A DNA stretch of 64,000 nt from Okapia johnstoni (GCA_024291935.2 CM044310.1:84008713-84072712); one strand, 5' to 3'. Counted from the stretch's first letter, positions 11,511 through 23,318 are shown. Notes: a model not told the origin generated them from the sequence alone. Numbers and translations are program-made.

Positions 11511-11821
11511 AGAAATACCATGATCTAATTTATACCAATACTTTTTAACTTGGCTGAAATTGATATTTTAGGGGGAAAGTAGTCAAAAATAACTTGAGAA
11601 GATACATAAACAAACTCATCATCATCAAATAATTCTAATCTAATAGGAAAAAAGAAATCTTTTCCTTACAAAGATACCATGCTCAGACATTTTACACTAA
11701 GTTTTCTATGAACAACAAAAAGATGATTCCTGCATTCCATAGCTTTACATTTCAGACACTAGCAATAGGAGGATAAAGTTTCCCTGATTGTTTTTTTCTT
11801 TTCATTCATTCATTTGTTCAT

Positions 11822-12721
11822 TATTAAGAGTTTATTAAGATACAATTCATATACCATATAATTCACCCATTTAAAACATAAGAGTCAATAGTATTTATTT
11901 ACACATAGTTATGCAACCATCACCACAATTTTGGGATATTTTCATCATCACCCCCAAAAAACTCCATCCTCTTCAGCAGTCCCCATTCCCCTCATCCCAC
12001 TCAGCACTAGGAAACCACTAAACCACTAATCTACTTTCTTTCTCTATGGATCTGCCTATTTTGGACATTTTAAATGGAATCACACAGTATGTGGTCATTT
12101 ATAACTGGTTTATTCCACTCAGCATAATGTTTTCAAGATCCATCCATGTTGTAGCATTTTATTCCTTTTTATTGAGAAATAACACTGCAGTGTATGGATA
12201 TACCATTAGTTGATGGACATTTGGGCTGTTTTTACTTTAGGGTTATTATAAATAATGCTCTTACAAGCATTTGTTCAAGTATACATTTTGTGTTAACATA
12301 TGCTTTCATTTATCTTGAATATAAACAGGAGTTTAATTGCTGGTCACATGCTGTTCATTGTTTAGCCTTCTTAGGTACTTCCAGATGGTTTTCTAATGTG
12401 GCTGCAATATTTTACATTCTTACCAACAGTGTATGATGGTTTCAATTTTTCTTCACATCCTTGCCAGCAATAATTATTATCTGTCCTTTTTATTATGTCC
12501 ATCCTAGTAAGCGTGAGGCAGTTATTGCCAATTTTTATACCTTTTATGGAAAAATGTCTATTCAGATCCTTTTTTGCCCATTTTTCAGTTGGGTTATGTA
12601 TCTTTTTATTATTGAGTTGGAGGAGTCTGTATATTTTCTAAATACAAGCCTCTTAAACATGAGACTTGCAAGTATTTTCTCCCTTTTTGTGGGTTGCCCT
12701 CTATATCTTTGTTAATCTTCA
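11822..12721 (-). mobile_element. L1M element: 3' UTR and end of ORF2, antisense
   Basis: Reads on the plus strand as reversed L1M: the 3' end first (TTATTAAGATACAATTCATA, then CACCCATTTAAAACAT), then CTACTTTCTTTCTCTATGGA, the CATCCATGTTGTAGCATTTT block and the reversed end of ORF2 (CAGTGTATGATGG ... TTCTTCACATCCTTGCCAGC, 12426-12468). The last L1 word is TTGTGGGTTGCCCTC near 12700. All frames are broken. This is a typical pan-mammalian relic. Confidence 0.7.
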
Positions 12722-13888
12722 GCATAGGTGTTTTACATATTTTTGAAGTGGGATATGAATGCTTCCACATTACTGTTGAAATATCTACTTCTAAGTCTCA
12801 TTCTGTCCTTTTTATGCTATATATTTGGGGCTCTGCTTTTAAGAGGGGCATGTATTTTATAACTGTTATATTTTCTGAAGGACAGACCATTATAAGATGT
12901 CCCATGCTTTGTTTTCTCTAGTAACATTGTTAAGAAATATTTTATCTTATACTATTGTAATCACTCTAGCTTTTTTATGGTTGCTATTTGCATGATACAT
13001 TTTTTCCATTCTTTTTCTTTCAGTCTATTTGTATCATTGAATCTAAAGTATGTCTCCTGTAGACAGCACATTACAGGATATTATTTTTCTTCCTCCACTC
13101 TAACAGTCTCTGCTTCTTGATTGAATTGTTTAATCCACTCATATTTAATGTTATTACTTATTCAATTTTACCTTTTACTTTTTGTTTCTATATGTCTCTT
13201 TCTCTGTTATATTTTTCTTTAACTTCTTTCTTTTGCATGAAGTGAATATTTTCCAATGTAACAATTTAATTGCTTAAAGATTTTTTCCCCTCTATTTTTG
13301 AGATATTTTCTTAGTTTCTTTAGGGCTTTATTTTTGAAAGATAGCTTTGCTGGATATAAAATTTGTCACTGACAGCTTTTTTATTACTATTACAGTACTT
13401 TGAATATGTCATCTTATTGACTTCTGGCCTTCATTCTTTCTGATGAGGAGTCTGCTTTAGTCTTATTGGAGTCCCCTTGTTCATGATGAGTCATTATTCT
13501 CTGCTTATTTCAATATAATATCTTGATATATGACTTTCAGCATTTATACTATGATGCGTCAGTGTGTGGATCTCTTTGCATTTACTCCACTTACAGTGTG
13601 TCGTGCTTCTTAGATGCATCTAAGTTTTCATCAGACTGGTAAAACTTTCAACCATATTTCTTCAAGTATTTTTTCCAACGCTTTGTCTCCTTTCCTATGT
13701 ATATGTTGGTGTATCACACATTTGATGATCTGTTCATTACTCTTCATTGTTTCCCCCTCTGTGTTCTTTAGATTGCATAATCTTTAATGATCTACGTTCA
13801 GGTTCGCTAATCTTTTCTGATGTCAGTTCAAGTCTACTATTGAGCCCATCAGTGTGTTTTTCATTTTAGTTATTGTACTTTTGAACTA

Positions 13889-14071
13889 TAATTAACCCTT
13901 CAACAGTGAGGTAATTAAGGACACTGACCCTCCATACAGTCAAAAATCTGTGTATAACTTTACAGTTGGTCCTCCCACAGATTCAACCAACCACATAACA
14001 TGTAGTACTCTAGTATACGTGTATTGAAAAAAAATTCAAATATAAGTGTACCTGTATTTTTCAAGGGTCAT
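13889..14071. mobile_element. Short palindromic DNA transposon (Tc1/mariner-type MITE)
   Basis: A ~180-bp element with imperfect terminal inverted repeats: TTAACCCTTCAAC at the left (13892-13904) and TTCAAGGGTCA at the right (14058-14068). Inside are the GTTGGTCCTCCCACAGATTC and GATTCAACCAACCACA words known from a mammalian pogo/Tigger-like non-autonomous family. It carries no transposase and sits inside the antisense LINE relic. Confidence 0.6.
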
Positions 14072-14338
14072 CTGTACAAAATATTTTGTTCTGTTTTATA
14101 ATTTCTATCAATACTCCTTATTTTATGCTACACTAGCATCATACTTTATTTCTTTCACCATGGTTTTCTTTGAATATGTTTAGAATGGTGACTTTGAAGA
14201 GTTTCTGTTAAATTCAACATCTGGTTCCTTTTCACATGAAGTTTTTGTTGTCTGTGGGGTTTTTCCTCCAGTTTATGTATCATATGTCCTTGTATCTTTG
14301 CATGACTCATATTTTGTGCTGTGGAGTGATGTGACATT

Positions 14339-14362
14339 TTATATATATAGAGAGAGAGAGAG
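14339..14362. repeat. (TA)n(GA)n simple repeat
   Basis: About 10 bp of alternating TA followed by about 12 bp of GA. Short and probably neutral. Confidence 0.7.
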
Positions 14363-15540
14363 TAACAACTTTGAATACTGGTGCCCTATCTCTGGGGATT
14401 CTTGTTGCTGTGTGTTCATTTTGTTAGTAATGTCTGGAGTATTTTAAATCTATTCCTCACCACTACCCCTATGGTATGTAGCCTTTGATGTTGTTCCTCT
14501 GGAGGTACGGCTTTGGGTATGACCACAGTCACCCTGGAATGACAGAAGTTTGAGCAGGACTCCTTTTGAATGTATCTTTCCATGATCACACCCAGCCATT
14601 AGGCTCCATTAATCACCAGATAATCATTGTATTGTTTTTGACAATGCCCTGGAGCATAAAGATTCCACAGTCTGCTCCAATTAAATCTGGATCCCTTTGC
14701 ATGGGTAACTTTTGAGGCCATTGTTTAAGGTTTGTCCTGACCAAGGAAGAGCTCTTAGATGTCTCTTTTCTATGATTTTCCTTGATAAACTAACTGGCTT
14801 AGTATTTAGCTTATTGCTTTTACCTCCGAGACCATTATTGTCTTTGAGAGCACTTTGAGGTCTGAACTTCCCCCACACAGTTTGAAATAAAGTCATTTCC
14901 TTTGGGAAGAGCTTTAAAGTTCTCAGTTATTAAGGCTTGCCTCTCTCCCTGGATGAAATTTCTGAGCCACAGCTCCAGAGCTGGATACAAGGACAGAAGC
15001 CTTGTTTCTCTCTAAATAACAACTCACTCTGCTTTAAGAGCAGGCTACTACGTAGGGAAGTATCCTATGTTTTTATTTGCTTGTCTTTCCTGGCACAGAA
15101 CCTCCACTCTATGAGTAAGCTAGAGTGAGGATGATAGTGGACCCAGGATTGCCAGCATGTCATGACTGAAGTAGAGCTTCCACCCTATTAGTAGTGGCTG
15201 GGTGAAAGAAAGGAGCCGCAACCTTCAGCCACATTCACCTGGAACTTAGCCTCTGAAACTGTAGCTGGAAAAGATAGGAAATGCTAGTAGCTTGCCCTAC
15301 CCAGAACTGTAACTTAGATCTCAACTTACAGCTTATGGGATAAGAAGTCCCATGTTCTTGCCTGTATCTGCCTTGAGTATGGTTTCAATACTGAGCTGAG
15401 AAGGATAGAGAGGAAACAGGTCATGATTGAAAAGCCATAGATTGCCACTGCTGTTACCAAGATTTAGTATATTTTCTTGAATTTTTCTTCATTTACTATT
15501 TGCCCTTAGGAAAATTTCCAGAGACTTTAAATAGTTGGGT

Positions 15541-16099
15541 TTTTTTCAATAAATTTCCACAATTATGTTTGCTTTGCTGAAGAGCAGGTTCATAGAACTA
15601 ATCATATTGCCATTCCAACAGTGAAATGCCACTAATTCATTTTTATAAGCTACTAAAACCACAACGCATAAGCAAGCAAAGTCAGTCAGGAAAAGTAAAT
15701 TATAGGCCAATCTTAAGTAAAAATTCCCAATAAATTTTTAATAAAATGAAACTAGCAGTTTATTCGTTTAAAATAATCTTACTTGGGCATGATACATCAT
15801 ACCAAGAATCCAAAGGTGTTTCAAGGTCATACTGATTTATCTTAAAAGATAAAAGCAAGTTATGGAAAAACATATGACATATGGTCCTTTCAAACACATT
15901 TGGAAAGTACAAAAAAATTGTATGTTTTTAAATGAATGTGGTATATGTGCAGTAATGTAGTACAAGTAGAAGAAATGGACTGTACATATAAAATTTCAAG
16001 ATAATGTTTATCTCTGGGAAGGAAGGAAAGAAAAGGTCATAGTAGAAGTGGACATAGATTTCAACTTGGTCTGATGGATGTTTATTAATATATAAAGAG
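15541..16099. other. Unique or unresolved AT-rich DNA
   Basis: No gene seen. Positions 15840-16080 faintly resemble an L1M 3' UTR in plus orientation (ATGTTTATCTCTGGGAAGG block), too diverged for a firm call. Confidence 0.35.
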
Positions 16100-16315
16100 T
16101 ATAGTCTTGAGTTAAGCTCTCAACAAGTCTTGAGTTAAGTTCTCAGCTCTGCCACTTATCAACTATGTGACCTTGAGCAAATCATTTAACTTCTCTGTGC
16201 CTCAATCTCCTAATCTGCAAAATGAAGTTAATAATCCCTACCTTTATGAGTCATTGTGAGAACTGGAAATCACAAATTCAAGTATCTGGTACATAGGAGA
16301 TACTCGATATATTAG
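16100..16315 (+). mobile_element. MIR SINE with a 23-bp internal direct repeat
   Basis: The MIR core is visible: CTCTGCCACTTATCAACTATGTGACCTTG region (16146-16174), CTTCTCTGTGCCTCAATCTC, and a CAAAATGAAGTTAATAAT block. Upstream, AGTCTTGAGTTAAGCTCTCA (16103-16122) is repeated with one change at 16126-16145, a 23-bp-period local duplication at the 5' side. Confidence 0.75.
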
Positions 16316-18085
16316 AATCACTATTATTATTATCATGGTTATTGTTTTTATTACTAATATTATTACAAGAGTACTTTCCTTATACATATTAAAAATCAAT
16401 ATTGATGTATATATTCTGTTCAGCACTATATCATATCCATTAAAATATCATTTATAAAATATGGCCACAACATTGGTTACTATCATATAGATACAGACTG
16501 AGTTTTCAAATTAACATGCAACATTAATCTCTCCTTAATGGATATTTCCTCCTCCCGGCTTAGGTTACACTTTACAATAGTGAAGAATTTAATGTACTAT
16601 GGCTAGTGAATCTTAATAAACACAAAGCTTTTACTGGGTCCAGTTGCCTAAACTCAACTCCAAATGTGGAATGTTACTCAAGTCAGAGTTATCGATAGAA
16701 GAAAGATCTATTTATTTCAGATTGTCTCACAAAACAGCAACAAGCCTTGGCTCTAAATCTGTCTCAACTTTGCTCCAATTGCCCTCTGAATTATTGACAG
16801 AGCTAATTAACTCAAACCATCTTTCACTAGGCAACAAATCTGATCCCCAAGCCCAGATTTGCTAAGAAGCCTAAAAGAAATAGCAAATAGTCATATCGAA
16901 GCCAAAAACTCTATCAAACATCCTGTCAATTAAAATCTTTTATCTCTCATAAAGGACACATGTCAATTTTAAACAAGAATTAACCTTTTTGTTTTCATTT
17001 TACTTTTGAAGCTTAAGATTAAAAACGGACAGAAACTGATAAAGGAGACACTCAGGAACCACTGCTTTTGGGTCATGGAAAGCTTTAAAACACCCTCAGA
17101 AACACATAGATAAATCTTTTGGTGAAATACTTCCAATCTTTTAGAGGCATTTTTAGCAAACACAAATGTTTATCCCAATGTGCTTTCAGTGCTGTCAGCA
17201 CAAGCTTGGCATGTTTATAATGCAGTTTGCATCAAGCTCAAGTCCCAAATCCGGGCAGTTTTCAGAGAAGGCACCCAGAAACCGTATTGTCTGCATTATT
17301 CACCACACTGGAAGCAAGATCAATAGCTGTAGTTCACCAACAAGGCTCCAAAGCCCAGCAAGGAGTCATTTTTGACACAGTGAATTTAGTGAGAAAGATG
17401 TGCTCCTTTGCTGAACCCAAAGAGGGGTATTCTCAGGTTAACAAAGACGATAGTGAAGTAGAAGTCTTCGGGCCAGAGAATACCACCTGGGATCCATTCT
17501 TAACTGGGAAACAGCTGTGTGCAAATACAACATTCAAGAGAGGAAAAATCACAATGGAGTTACTGCTTAAACCAGGGTACATACCAGTGGAGGAAAAGTG
17601 TCCATAACAGAACACAGCCTAGGGAGAGGTCCCTCTATCCCCTCCATTCCCATCTGCCAGCCCGTCTGAAGACCATCAGGTCTTACACAAACTGAAGTCC
17701 TAAAGGCTCTTGGTTCTACCACCAGGAAGGGAAGACCCGCGGGGTTCTTCTTGGAAAAAAAGCACCAGGTAAGGACCACAATGGATTTATCAGACACAAC
17801 TCAGGGGATGGTGTACAAGGGGTCACTCGTTAACCACTGGGTATGTATACAGGTGGTCTGGAAAACCTGAACAAGGTGAGCCTCTGACAAGAACATCCCT
17901 GGCACCAGAGGGCTAGTTAAATCCTTCTGAGAGGTGCCCATACAAACTGAACCACAGTTTGAAGTGATTCTTTAAGTAGCAAGACACTTTAAGTAGGAAG
18001 ATGTTAAGTTAGAATAACCTAACCAATATGATGTGTAAACTGTCTTATGATTAAATAGGTATCTAACTTAAACATAATACTACTA
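16316..18085. other. Single-copy DNA with no supported gene
   Basis: No young repeat is recognised. 17227-17607 is open for 126 codons, but the frame begins at TTG, not ATG, and resembles no protein I know. A donor-like CACCAG/GTAAGG occurs at 17763-17774. About 16550-16870 is AT-rich single-copy sequence. Confidence 0.4.
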
Positions 18086-18232
18086 TTAGCAACAACAGAA
18101 GGAAACCACCATTTCTTGATTGTCTACTACATGTCAAACATTAGGTGTATTATTTCATTAATCCTCCAATGGGCCAAAAGATGGAGAACATTTATACCCA
18201 CTTTAGTGAAAAGAACTTAAGCCTTTAGAGCA
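18086..18232 (-). mobile_element. MIR SINE fragment, antisense
   Basis: Reversed MIR words in order: GTCTACTACATGTCAAACATT, TTATTTCATTAATCCTC and a degraded ATTTATACCCACTTTA block, corresponding to the reverse of the MIR 3' half. Confidence 0.55.
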
Positions 18233-18243
18233 GGACCAGCAGA

Positions 18244-18395
18244 ATTAGCATCATCTAGCAAAAGAAGAAGGGGGTGGCAGAGGATGAGATGGTTAGATAG
18301 CATCACTGATTCAATGGACATTAGCATCACCTAGCAAAAGAAGAAGGGGGTGGCAGAGGATGAGATGGTTAGATAGCATCACTGACTCAATGGAC
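18244..18395. repeat. 76-bp tandem duplication across the BovB 5' junction
   Basis: 18244-18319 and 18320-18395 are the same 76 bp with only two differences (T/C in the TCATCT versus TCACCT word, and GATTCAATGG versus GACTCAATGG). Each unit contains about 16 bp of pre-insertion flank followed by ~60 bp of BovB. The duplication therefore happened after BovB inserted and, from the low divergence, recently or with gene conversion. Confidence 0.95.
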
Positions 18396-18505
18396 ATGAA
18401 TCTGAGCAAACTCTGGGAGACAGTGAAGGACAGGGAAGTCTCGTGTGCCATAGTTCACGTGGTTGCAAAGAGTCAGACACAACTTAGCAGCTGAACAACA
18501 ACAAG
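18260..18505 (+). mobile_element. BovB 3' end fragment with AACAACAA tail
   Basis: Carries BovB 3' words GGCAGAGGATGAGATGGTTAG, GACTCAATGGACATGA, CTCTGGGAGACAGTGAAGGA and GCAAAGAGTCAGACACAACT, then a CTGAACAACAACAA tail. A 76-bp tandem duplication spans its 5' junction, so the element's first part is present twice. Confidence 0.9.
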
Positions 18506-19060
18506 GAACTTGTTATAAATGCAAATTATCAGGCCCAACACCAGTCCTACTGAATCAGAAACTCTGGAGCTGGGAGCAGAAGCTAAGTTTAAACAACCCC
18601 TCCAGGTGATTCTGATGGTTGCCAAAATTTGAGAATCTCTGCCTTGGAGCAATGATTCTCAGCCTTGGCTGTACACTGAAATCTGAACAGTTTTTAAAAC
18701 TACTGATGCTTGGGTCTCATTCCTATATATACATTTGACTTAATTTATCTGGGTACAACCTCAGTATAAGATTTTTCACCCAGGGGACTTACAATGTGCA
18801 GTCAAAAATAAAAGTTACCACACTGGAAACTGATTTTCCCAAGTTCCTCCATGATAATGAAAACAATGGAGCCAAGGTTTAAACTCATCTAAGAAAATTG
18901 TGTGCTGTGTCCATACACCTTTGCTACTCAAAGCCTGGCCCAGAACTAGCAGCATCTGCATCACCTGGGAGCTTCCTAGGAATGTAGACTTTCGCTTACA
19001 CTCCAGACCTATGGTATCAGAATCTACACATTCACAAGATTCCTAGATGATAGGCATATT
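18506..19060 (+). mobile_element. MER5-type hAT MITE fragments (two or three pieces)
   Basis: 18520-18640 contains CCTACTGAATCAGAAACTCTG and CCCTCCAGGTGATTCTGATG, signature MER5A text. 18653-18730 begins a second similar copy, and 18918-19055 a third (AGCAGCATCTGCATCACCTGG). These are non-autonomous Charlie-type DNA transposon relics with no coding capacity. Confidence 0.65.
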
Positions 19061-19360
19061 TAATAGAGTTTGACAGGCAGGATGTTACTCAATGCTAATG
19101 AGTTGTATCATAGAGTCATACAGTCATCAGTGCCAATTTAATTGTCCTTATCAGTATGGTAGATTTATTTTAAGATATTGACTGAGATTTCTTTTCCCAT
19201 CCAATCTCTTTTTCCCGTTTCCTTGTACCCATTAATCATCTGATTCTATTCATCAACAGAAATAGCTGGTTAAGGAGAAGTAATAGTGGGAAAAGGAGGA
19301 AGCTTACACAGTCTGGAACAAAGAAGTGAACTAAATGTTTAAACTCATATATTAAATGTA

Positions 19361-19572
19361 TGCAGGCCTGGTGGCTCAGACAGTAAAGAATCTGCCTGCA
19401 ATGCAGGAGACCTGGGTTCAATCCCTGGGAAGATCCCCTAGAGAAGGAAATGGCAATCCACTCCAGTATTCTTGCCTGGAAAATCCCATGGACAGTGGAG
19501 CCTAGAGGGCTACAGTCCATGGGGTCACGAAGAGTTGGATATCACTGAGTGACTAACACTTTCACTTTCACT
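19361..19572 (+). mobile_element. Bov-tA SINE with 9-bp TSD
   Basis: Full Bov-tA: tRNA-derived head (GGCCTGGTGGCTCAGACAG, AATCTGCCTGCAATGCAGG, GGGTTCAATCCCTGG as the B-box-like part), middle GAAATGGCAATCCACTCCAG, and the BovB-like tail ending in (CTTTCA)n. TTAAATGTA flanks it at 19352-19360 and 19573-19581. Confidence 0.95.
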
Positions 19573-19655
19573 TTAAATGTACATTAGAGAAAGAAAAGGA
19601 ATCATATATTGCCTTAATATACCTTATATTATTTAAGAATACATAAGTTTACAGT

Positions 19656-19862
19656 TAAGTGTAAGTTACTCAGTCATGTCTGACTCTTTGTGACCCCATG
19701 GACTGTAGCCCACCAGGCTCCTCTGTCCATGGAATTCTCTAGGCAAGAATACTGGAGTGGGTAGCATTCCCTTCTCCAGGAGATATTCCTGACCCAGGGA
19801 TCAAACCTGGGTCTCCTGCATTGCAAGCAGATTCTTTACCACCTGAGTCACCAGGGAAGCCC
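19656..19862 (-). mobile_element. Bov-tA SINE, antisense
   Basis: Reversed Bov-tA running from the tail (TACTCAGTCATGTCTGACTC) to the head (CACCTGAGTCACCAGGGAAGC). It lies 80 bp from the preceding plus-strand copy, so the two form an inverted pair able to fold back in RNA. TSD not resolved. Confidence 0.93.
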
Positions 19863-20455
19863 AAAGAATATCCCAAATATGTGAACATGATCAATACTAA
19901 ATTCTGAATAGTGGTTGCCTCTTCTGAAAAAGAGGGAGACAACCAGGGAGAGGGTCATACAGGGAGCTTTTAAGTACCTACTAATATTCTATTTCTTAAG
20001 CTGGGAGGTAGGTTTATGGGTCTTTCTCATAGCAGTCTTTTGCATGTCCAAAATATTTAAGTAATTTTTAAGAAGAAAATAAAAAACAATTCTTTCTTTT
20101 TCCCCTACTTGTTGTTGGGGATTGAAATTTCCAAGCTTGATATGAAACCACAATGGCTTATATTCAAATTACTGTGTTCCTAGAAGAAAAGTCCTTTTCC
20201 ACATTCTGAATGCTTTATTAATTTCTATCTGTACAAAAAATATTACATAGATCGAGTTGAATGGACTTATAGCAATACCCACCACTAGGGTGTGAAAGTT
20301 GGAACAGCTGGTGGAATGCTAGAAAGACTAAATTCTAACTTTTGTCTGAGCAGTGGTTTAAAAGTTGTCACCTGGTCTATTAATACTTCAGATTGGGAAA
20401 TGAAATAGGATTAATGTCAAATTGATTCTGCTTGAAGTGCAGCTGTTCCAATAAG
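19863..20455. other. No recognisable feature
   Basis: AT-rich sequence without repeats or frames that can be named. Confidence 0.4.
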
Positions 20456-20690
20456 AAAATGCTTGTAAGTGCTTACTCCATGCCAAGCACTGTTCTAATC
20501 TTATTGGATCGACGATGGATTAATGCTATTAGGAATTTACAGTAATCCTATGAGGTAGGTACTATTATTAGCTTATTTTACAGATACAGGAAGACAAAGT
20601 ATTTAATCAAAATCACAAAGCTTGCAAAAGTCAGACCCAAGATCAAAATCAGGTCGTCCATCTCCAGGGCTCATAGTATCTTCTAGAAGT
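20456..20690 (-). mobile_element. MIR SINE, antisense
   Basis: Reversed MIR in order: CTTACTCCATGCCAAGCACTG, GTAATCCTATGAGGTAGGTA, TTTTACAGATACAGGAAG and a degraded AAAGTCAGACCCAAGATC block. Confidence 0.75.
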
Positions 20691-20859
20691 TCTTAACATA
20701 AGATGTTGACTCAATAGAAGAAAAGGCCTTACTAATAATTGAAGCTTCTCTCAAATAGTAGGAATTGCCTTTTGGTTGAGAGTTTCATATCTCTAGAAGA
20801 ATTCAAATAGGATTGAGAAAGAACCTCACTGGTTAAAAAGTTATTCTAAGTCCTTGCAA

Positions 20860-21000
20860 CTAGAAGGATTACCCTGGATCAGTAGCATTACTGGGGCATT
20901 TATTAGAGATGCAGGATCTTGGGCCTCATCCCAGATCTACTGAAACAGAACCTTCATTTTAACAAGCTTCCTCAGGGGAGAAGCACTAATCTAGATTCAG
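20860..21000 (+). mobile_element. MER5A-like hAT MITE fragment
   Basis: Words GGATCAGTAGCATTACTGGG, GGGCCTCATCCCAGATCTAC and TGAAACAGAACCTTCATTTT follow the MER5A order. Confidence 0.55.
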
Positions 21001-21156
21001 GTTTTGAATCATTAGCTTGAAGGTTCCCATGTCGCATCCCAAACACACTAAATCAGTATTTCTAGATTTTTTCAAAATCTATATTTAACAAATGCTCTCA
21101 ATTGCTTCAGATGAGCAGCCAGATTTGGAAGTCAATGGTCAGGTGACCTTTAAGAG

Positions 21157-21368
21157 GCCCCTCTAGCTCTCAGACGGTAGAGAATCTGCCTGCAATGCAG
21201 AAGACGTGGGTTTGATCCCTGAGTTTGGAAGATCCCCTGGAGAAGTAACAGCAACCTACTTCAGTATTCTTGCTTGGACAATCCCATGGACAGAGGAGCC
21301 TGGAGAGGTACAGTTCATGGGGTCACAAAGAGTAGGACAAGACTGAACAACTAACACTTTCACTTTCC
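21157..21368 (+). mobile_element. Bov-tA SINE
   Basis: Head CTCTCAGACGGTAGAGAATC, AATGCAGAAGACGTGGGTTT, then GTATTCTTGCTTGGACAATC and the tail GAACAACTAACACTTTCACT. Slightly more diverged than the other Bov-tA copies. Confidence 0.92.
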
Positions 21369-22049
21369 CATCTCTGAAAGTGGATGATTCTGGGTTTCAT
21401 CTTTTCATCTTCCAGGTGGGGTCCAAGTCAGAGCAGGCAGAGGAGTGATTTCCCAGTCATCTACTGCTAACATGAGAATTACACCCTGGCAAGGTTGGTA
21501 TATCCTGTCATTTGCAGGGCTTAGATCATGAAGTCAAGGCCTTTACTTTATCAAACACCACATCTGACAATGGAACATGCATGCTTTTAAGGCTCCCTCC
21601 ATCTGACAGGGCAAAGAGATGGAGCCCTGATATAATGGATTCACTATGACTTCATCAGGGTTCAGAAGTGGATTCTTCCCCCTGCTCCCTTAGGTGGGGA
21701 GAGATGCTACTCACAAACCACAGGCACAAATGGACCTGCTATTTCTCCTTCAGAATAGTAAGGGATGTTTCAGTGCTTCCCACGCTCATTACATTAGGCT
21801 GAAGTTAAAGGCTGTCTGTTGGCCTGTCTCTCATTCTCAGATGAATCAGTCCATACATCTGACTCCATGTCAGATCAGCCCCTCCTCACACTGGAAACTC
21901 CACTCCACTTTCAAGAAACAAAAATAAGTCTGAAATGCTTCACTCTCCATTTTCTCTGTTCCTTTCTTTTTGTAAATAAAAAAATTTAAATTTACTCAGT
22001 ATGGTCCATTGTTAGCATCTAGTCATATTTGCTTCAAGTATTCTTGAAT

Positions 22050-22430
22050 GGAAAAGCCTTATTCCAGGTCTCAGAACCCAGACACCATTCTGGCCTTGCC
22101 TCCCTTACCCAGTCTCCTGCAACAGGTCCCCCTTCCTCCTCTCTCTGCAGTTCTTGCCCCCTTTGCATACACTCTCCACAAATCTGTTCACATCCTTCCA
22201 CTGTTCCAATCAGTAAGTATTAAATGTAATGGAATTAAATGCAACTAGAAATTATAAACAGCCAGTTAATCCTATAATTACTTGCTTGTCTGGCTCCCCT
22301 GCTAGACTGTATGCTTCCAGGCAGGCCTGTGGCCATCGTATTCAGCTTCAGTCGCAGGATCTAGAGCAGAGTGGGACGTGCTGGGTGCCAAGTAAATATT
22401 TTTTGAATGGATGAATAATTGAAAGAATAA
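22050..22430 (+). mobile_element. L2 LINE 3' end
   Basis: Pyrimidine-rich, cysteine/proline-coding text (CCTTGCCTCCCTTACCCAGT, CCTTTGCATACACTCTCCAC) followed by CTGGCTCCCCTGCTAGACTG and the AAGTAAATATTTTTTGAATG end is the usual L2 3' region. Frames of 60-67 codons inside are incidental. Confidence 0.6.
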
Positions 22431-22529
22431 TTTTAAAAAATAGATGAATAACCCAAGTGAAATTAGGAGAAACCTGTTGGGAAGAGAACCACTGAATATT
22501 TCCAAGAGTCAAGTAGGAACACTGAAAAT

Positions 22530-22935
22530 ACAATAGGACCAAATTCTGAAGCCAGACTTCTAGGTTTGAATGTGGGCTTTACCCCTTTCTAGCTGTGTGA
22601 TTTGGGGCAAGTTTCTTAAGTTCATTTTGCCCCAATTTCCTCTTATAAAAAAGTGGTAATAGGGGACTTTCCTGGTGATCCAGCGGCCAAGACTATATGC
22701 TCCCAATGCAGGGGGCTCAGGATCGATCCCTGGTCAGGGAACTAGATCCCCCATGCCACAACTAAAGATCCCACATGCTGTACCGAAGGTCAAAGATCCC
22801 ATGTGCCACAACTAAGGCCCAGTAGCCAAATAAATAAATACTTTTTTAAAAGTGAAAACAATAGTGCTTTCCTCAGAGGACTGCTATGACAATCAAAATG
22901 AGTTTACATACATAAGGACTTGGTATCTTGTACAT
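22530..22935 (+). mobile_element. MIR SINE split by a CHR SINE
   Basis: 22530-22661 holds the MIR head and core (CTAGCTGTGTGATTTGGGGC, TTTCCTCTTATAAAAAAGTG). 22851-22935 holds the matching MIR 3' part (TCCTCAGAGGACTGCTATGA, GTTTACATACATAAGGACTTGG). The CHR element sits between, so MIR is the older layer. Confidence 0.7.
22662..22850 (+). mobile_element. CHR-type tRNA-derived SINE
   Basis: Head GGGGACTTTCCTGGTGATCC, then GGATCGATCCCTGGTCAGGG (B-box region), GGAACTAGATCCCCCATGCC, repeated CCACAACTAA units and a TAAATAAATA tail. CHR SINEs are cetartiodactyl-specific. Imperfect TSD: AAAAAGTGGTAATAG and AAAAGTGAAAACAATAG. Confidence 0.88.
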
Positions 22936-23318
22936 GGATATCATTGTATATGCATCTATTGTGTTATGTTATTATCTGTGCATCTATTCTGCTCTTATTT
23001 GTGGAGATAATGAACAGTGAGCCCACATCAAACTCTCCCAGGTCAGAATTGCATTTGAAGGATCACAGAGTGTGTCGACTGTCAAACTCAATTTGGGTCT
23101 TAAGGACAGAGCAGCAGCTTGGCAAATCCACATACTGCAGGTATTTTGGCAGTTGGGAAAGAGACAGGAAATGCTGGAGAAAAAAAAAGAAAAGCTACAT
23201 AATAATTATGTGGAGTCATATCTGTGAATGAAAAGAAAACCCGCTTAGGGGCACTGACAAGACAAATGACCAAAAAGTCACATGAGTTTTGTCTGGTTTT
23301 CAGCTTTGTTAATATTTT

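Larger units (their letters stand above)
12722..15540 (-). mobile_element. Ancient LINE-type relic, antisense, long and decayed
   Basis: The T-rich text keeps the order of a known mammalian relic: CTGTAGACAGCACATTACAG (13058-13077), GCTTTGCTGGATATAAAATT, CTTCTGGCCTTCATTCTTTC, GTGTGTGGATCTCTTTGCA, TTTCTTCAAGTATTTTTTCC, then CAACATCTGGTTCCTTTTC (14215-14233). I associate this with L1M-lineage sequence in antisense, but the family is uncertain and the right end (about 14700-15540) is not resolved. Confidence 0.4.

Noticed and set aside
17227..17607. 126-codon open frame in unique DNA
   Set aside because: Starts at TTG, has no ATG until about residue 58, and resembles no known protein; a donor-like GTAAGG at 17768 alone is not enough.
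19361..19450. tRNA-like A/B box in SINE heads
   Set aside because: These are tRNA-derived SINE promoters, not functional tRNA genes; no cloverleaf is complete.
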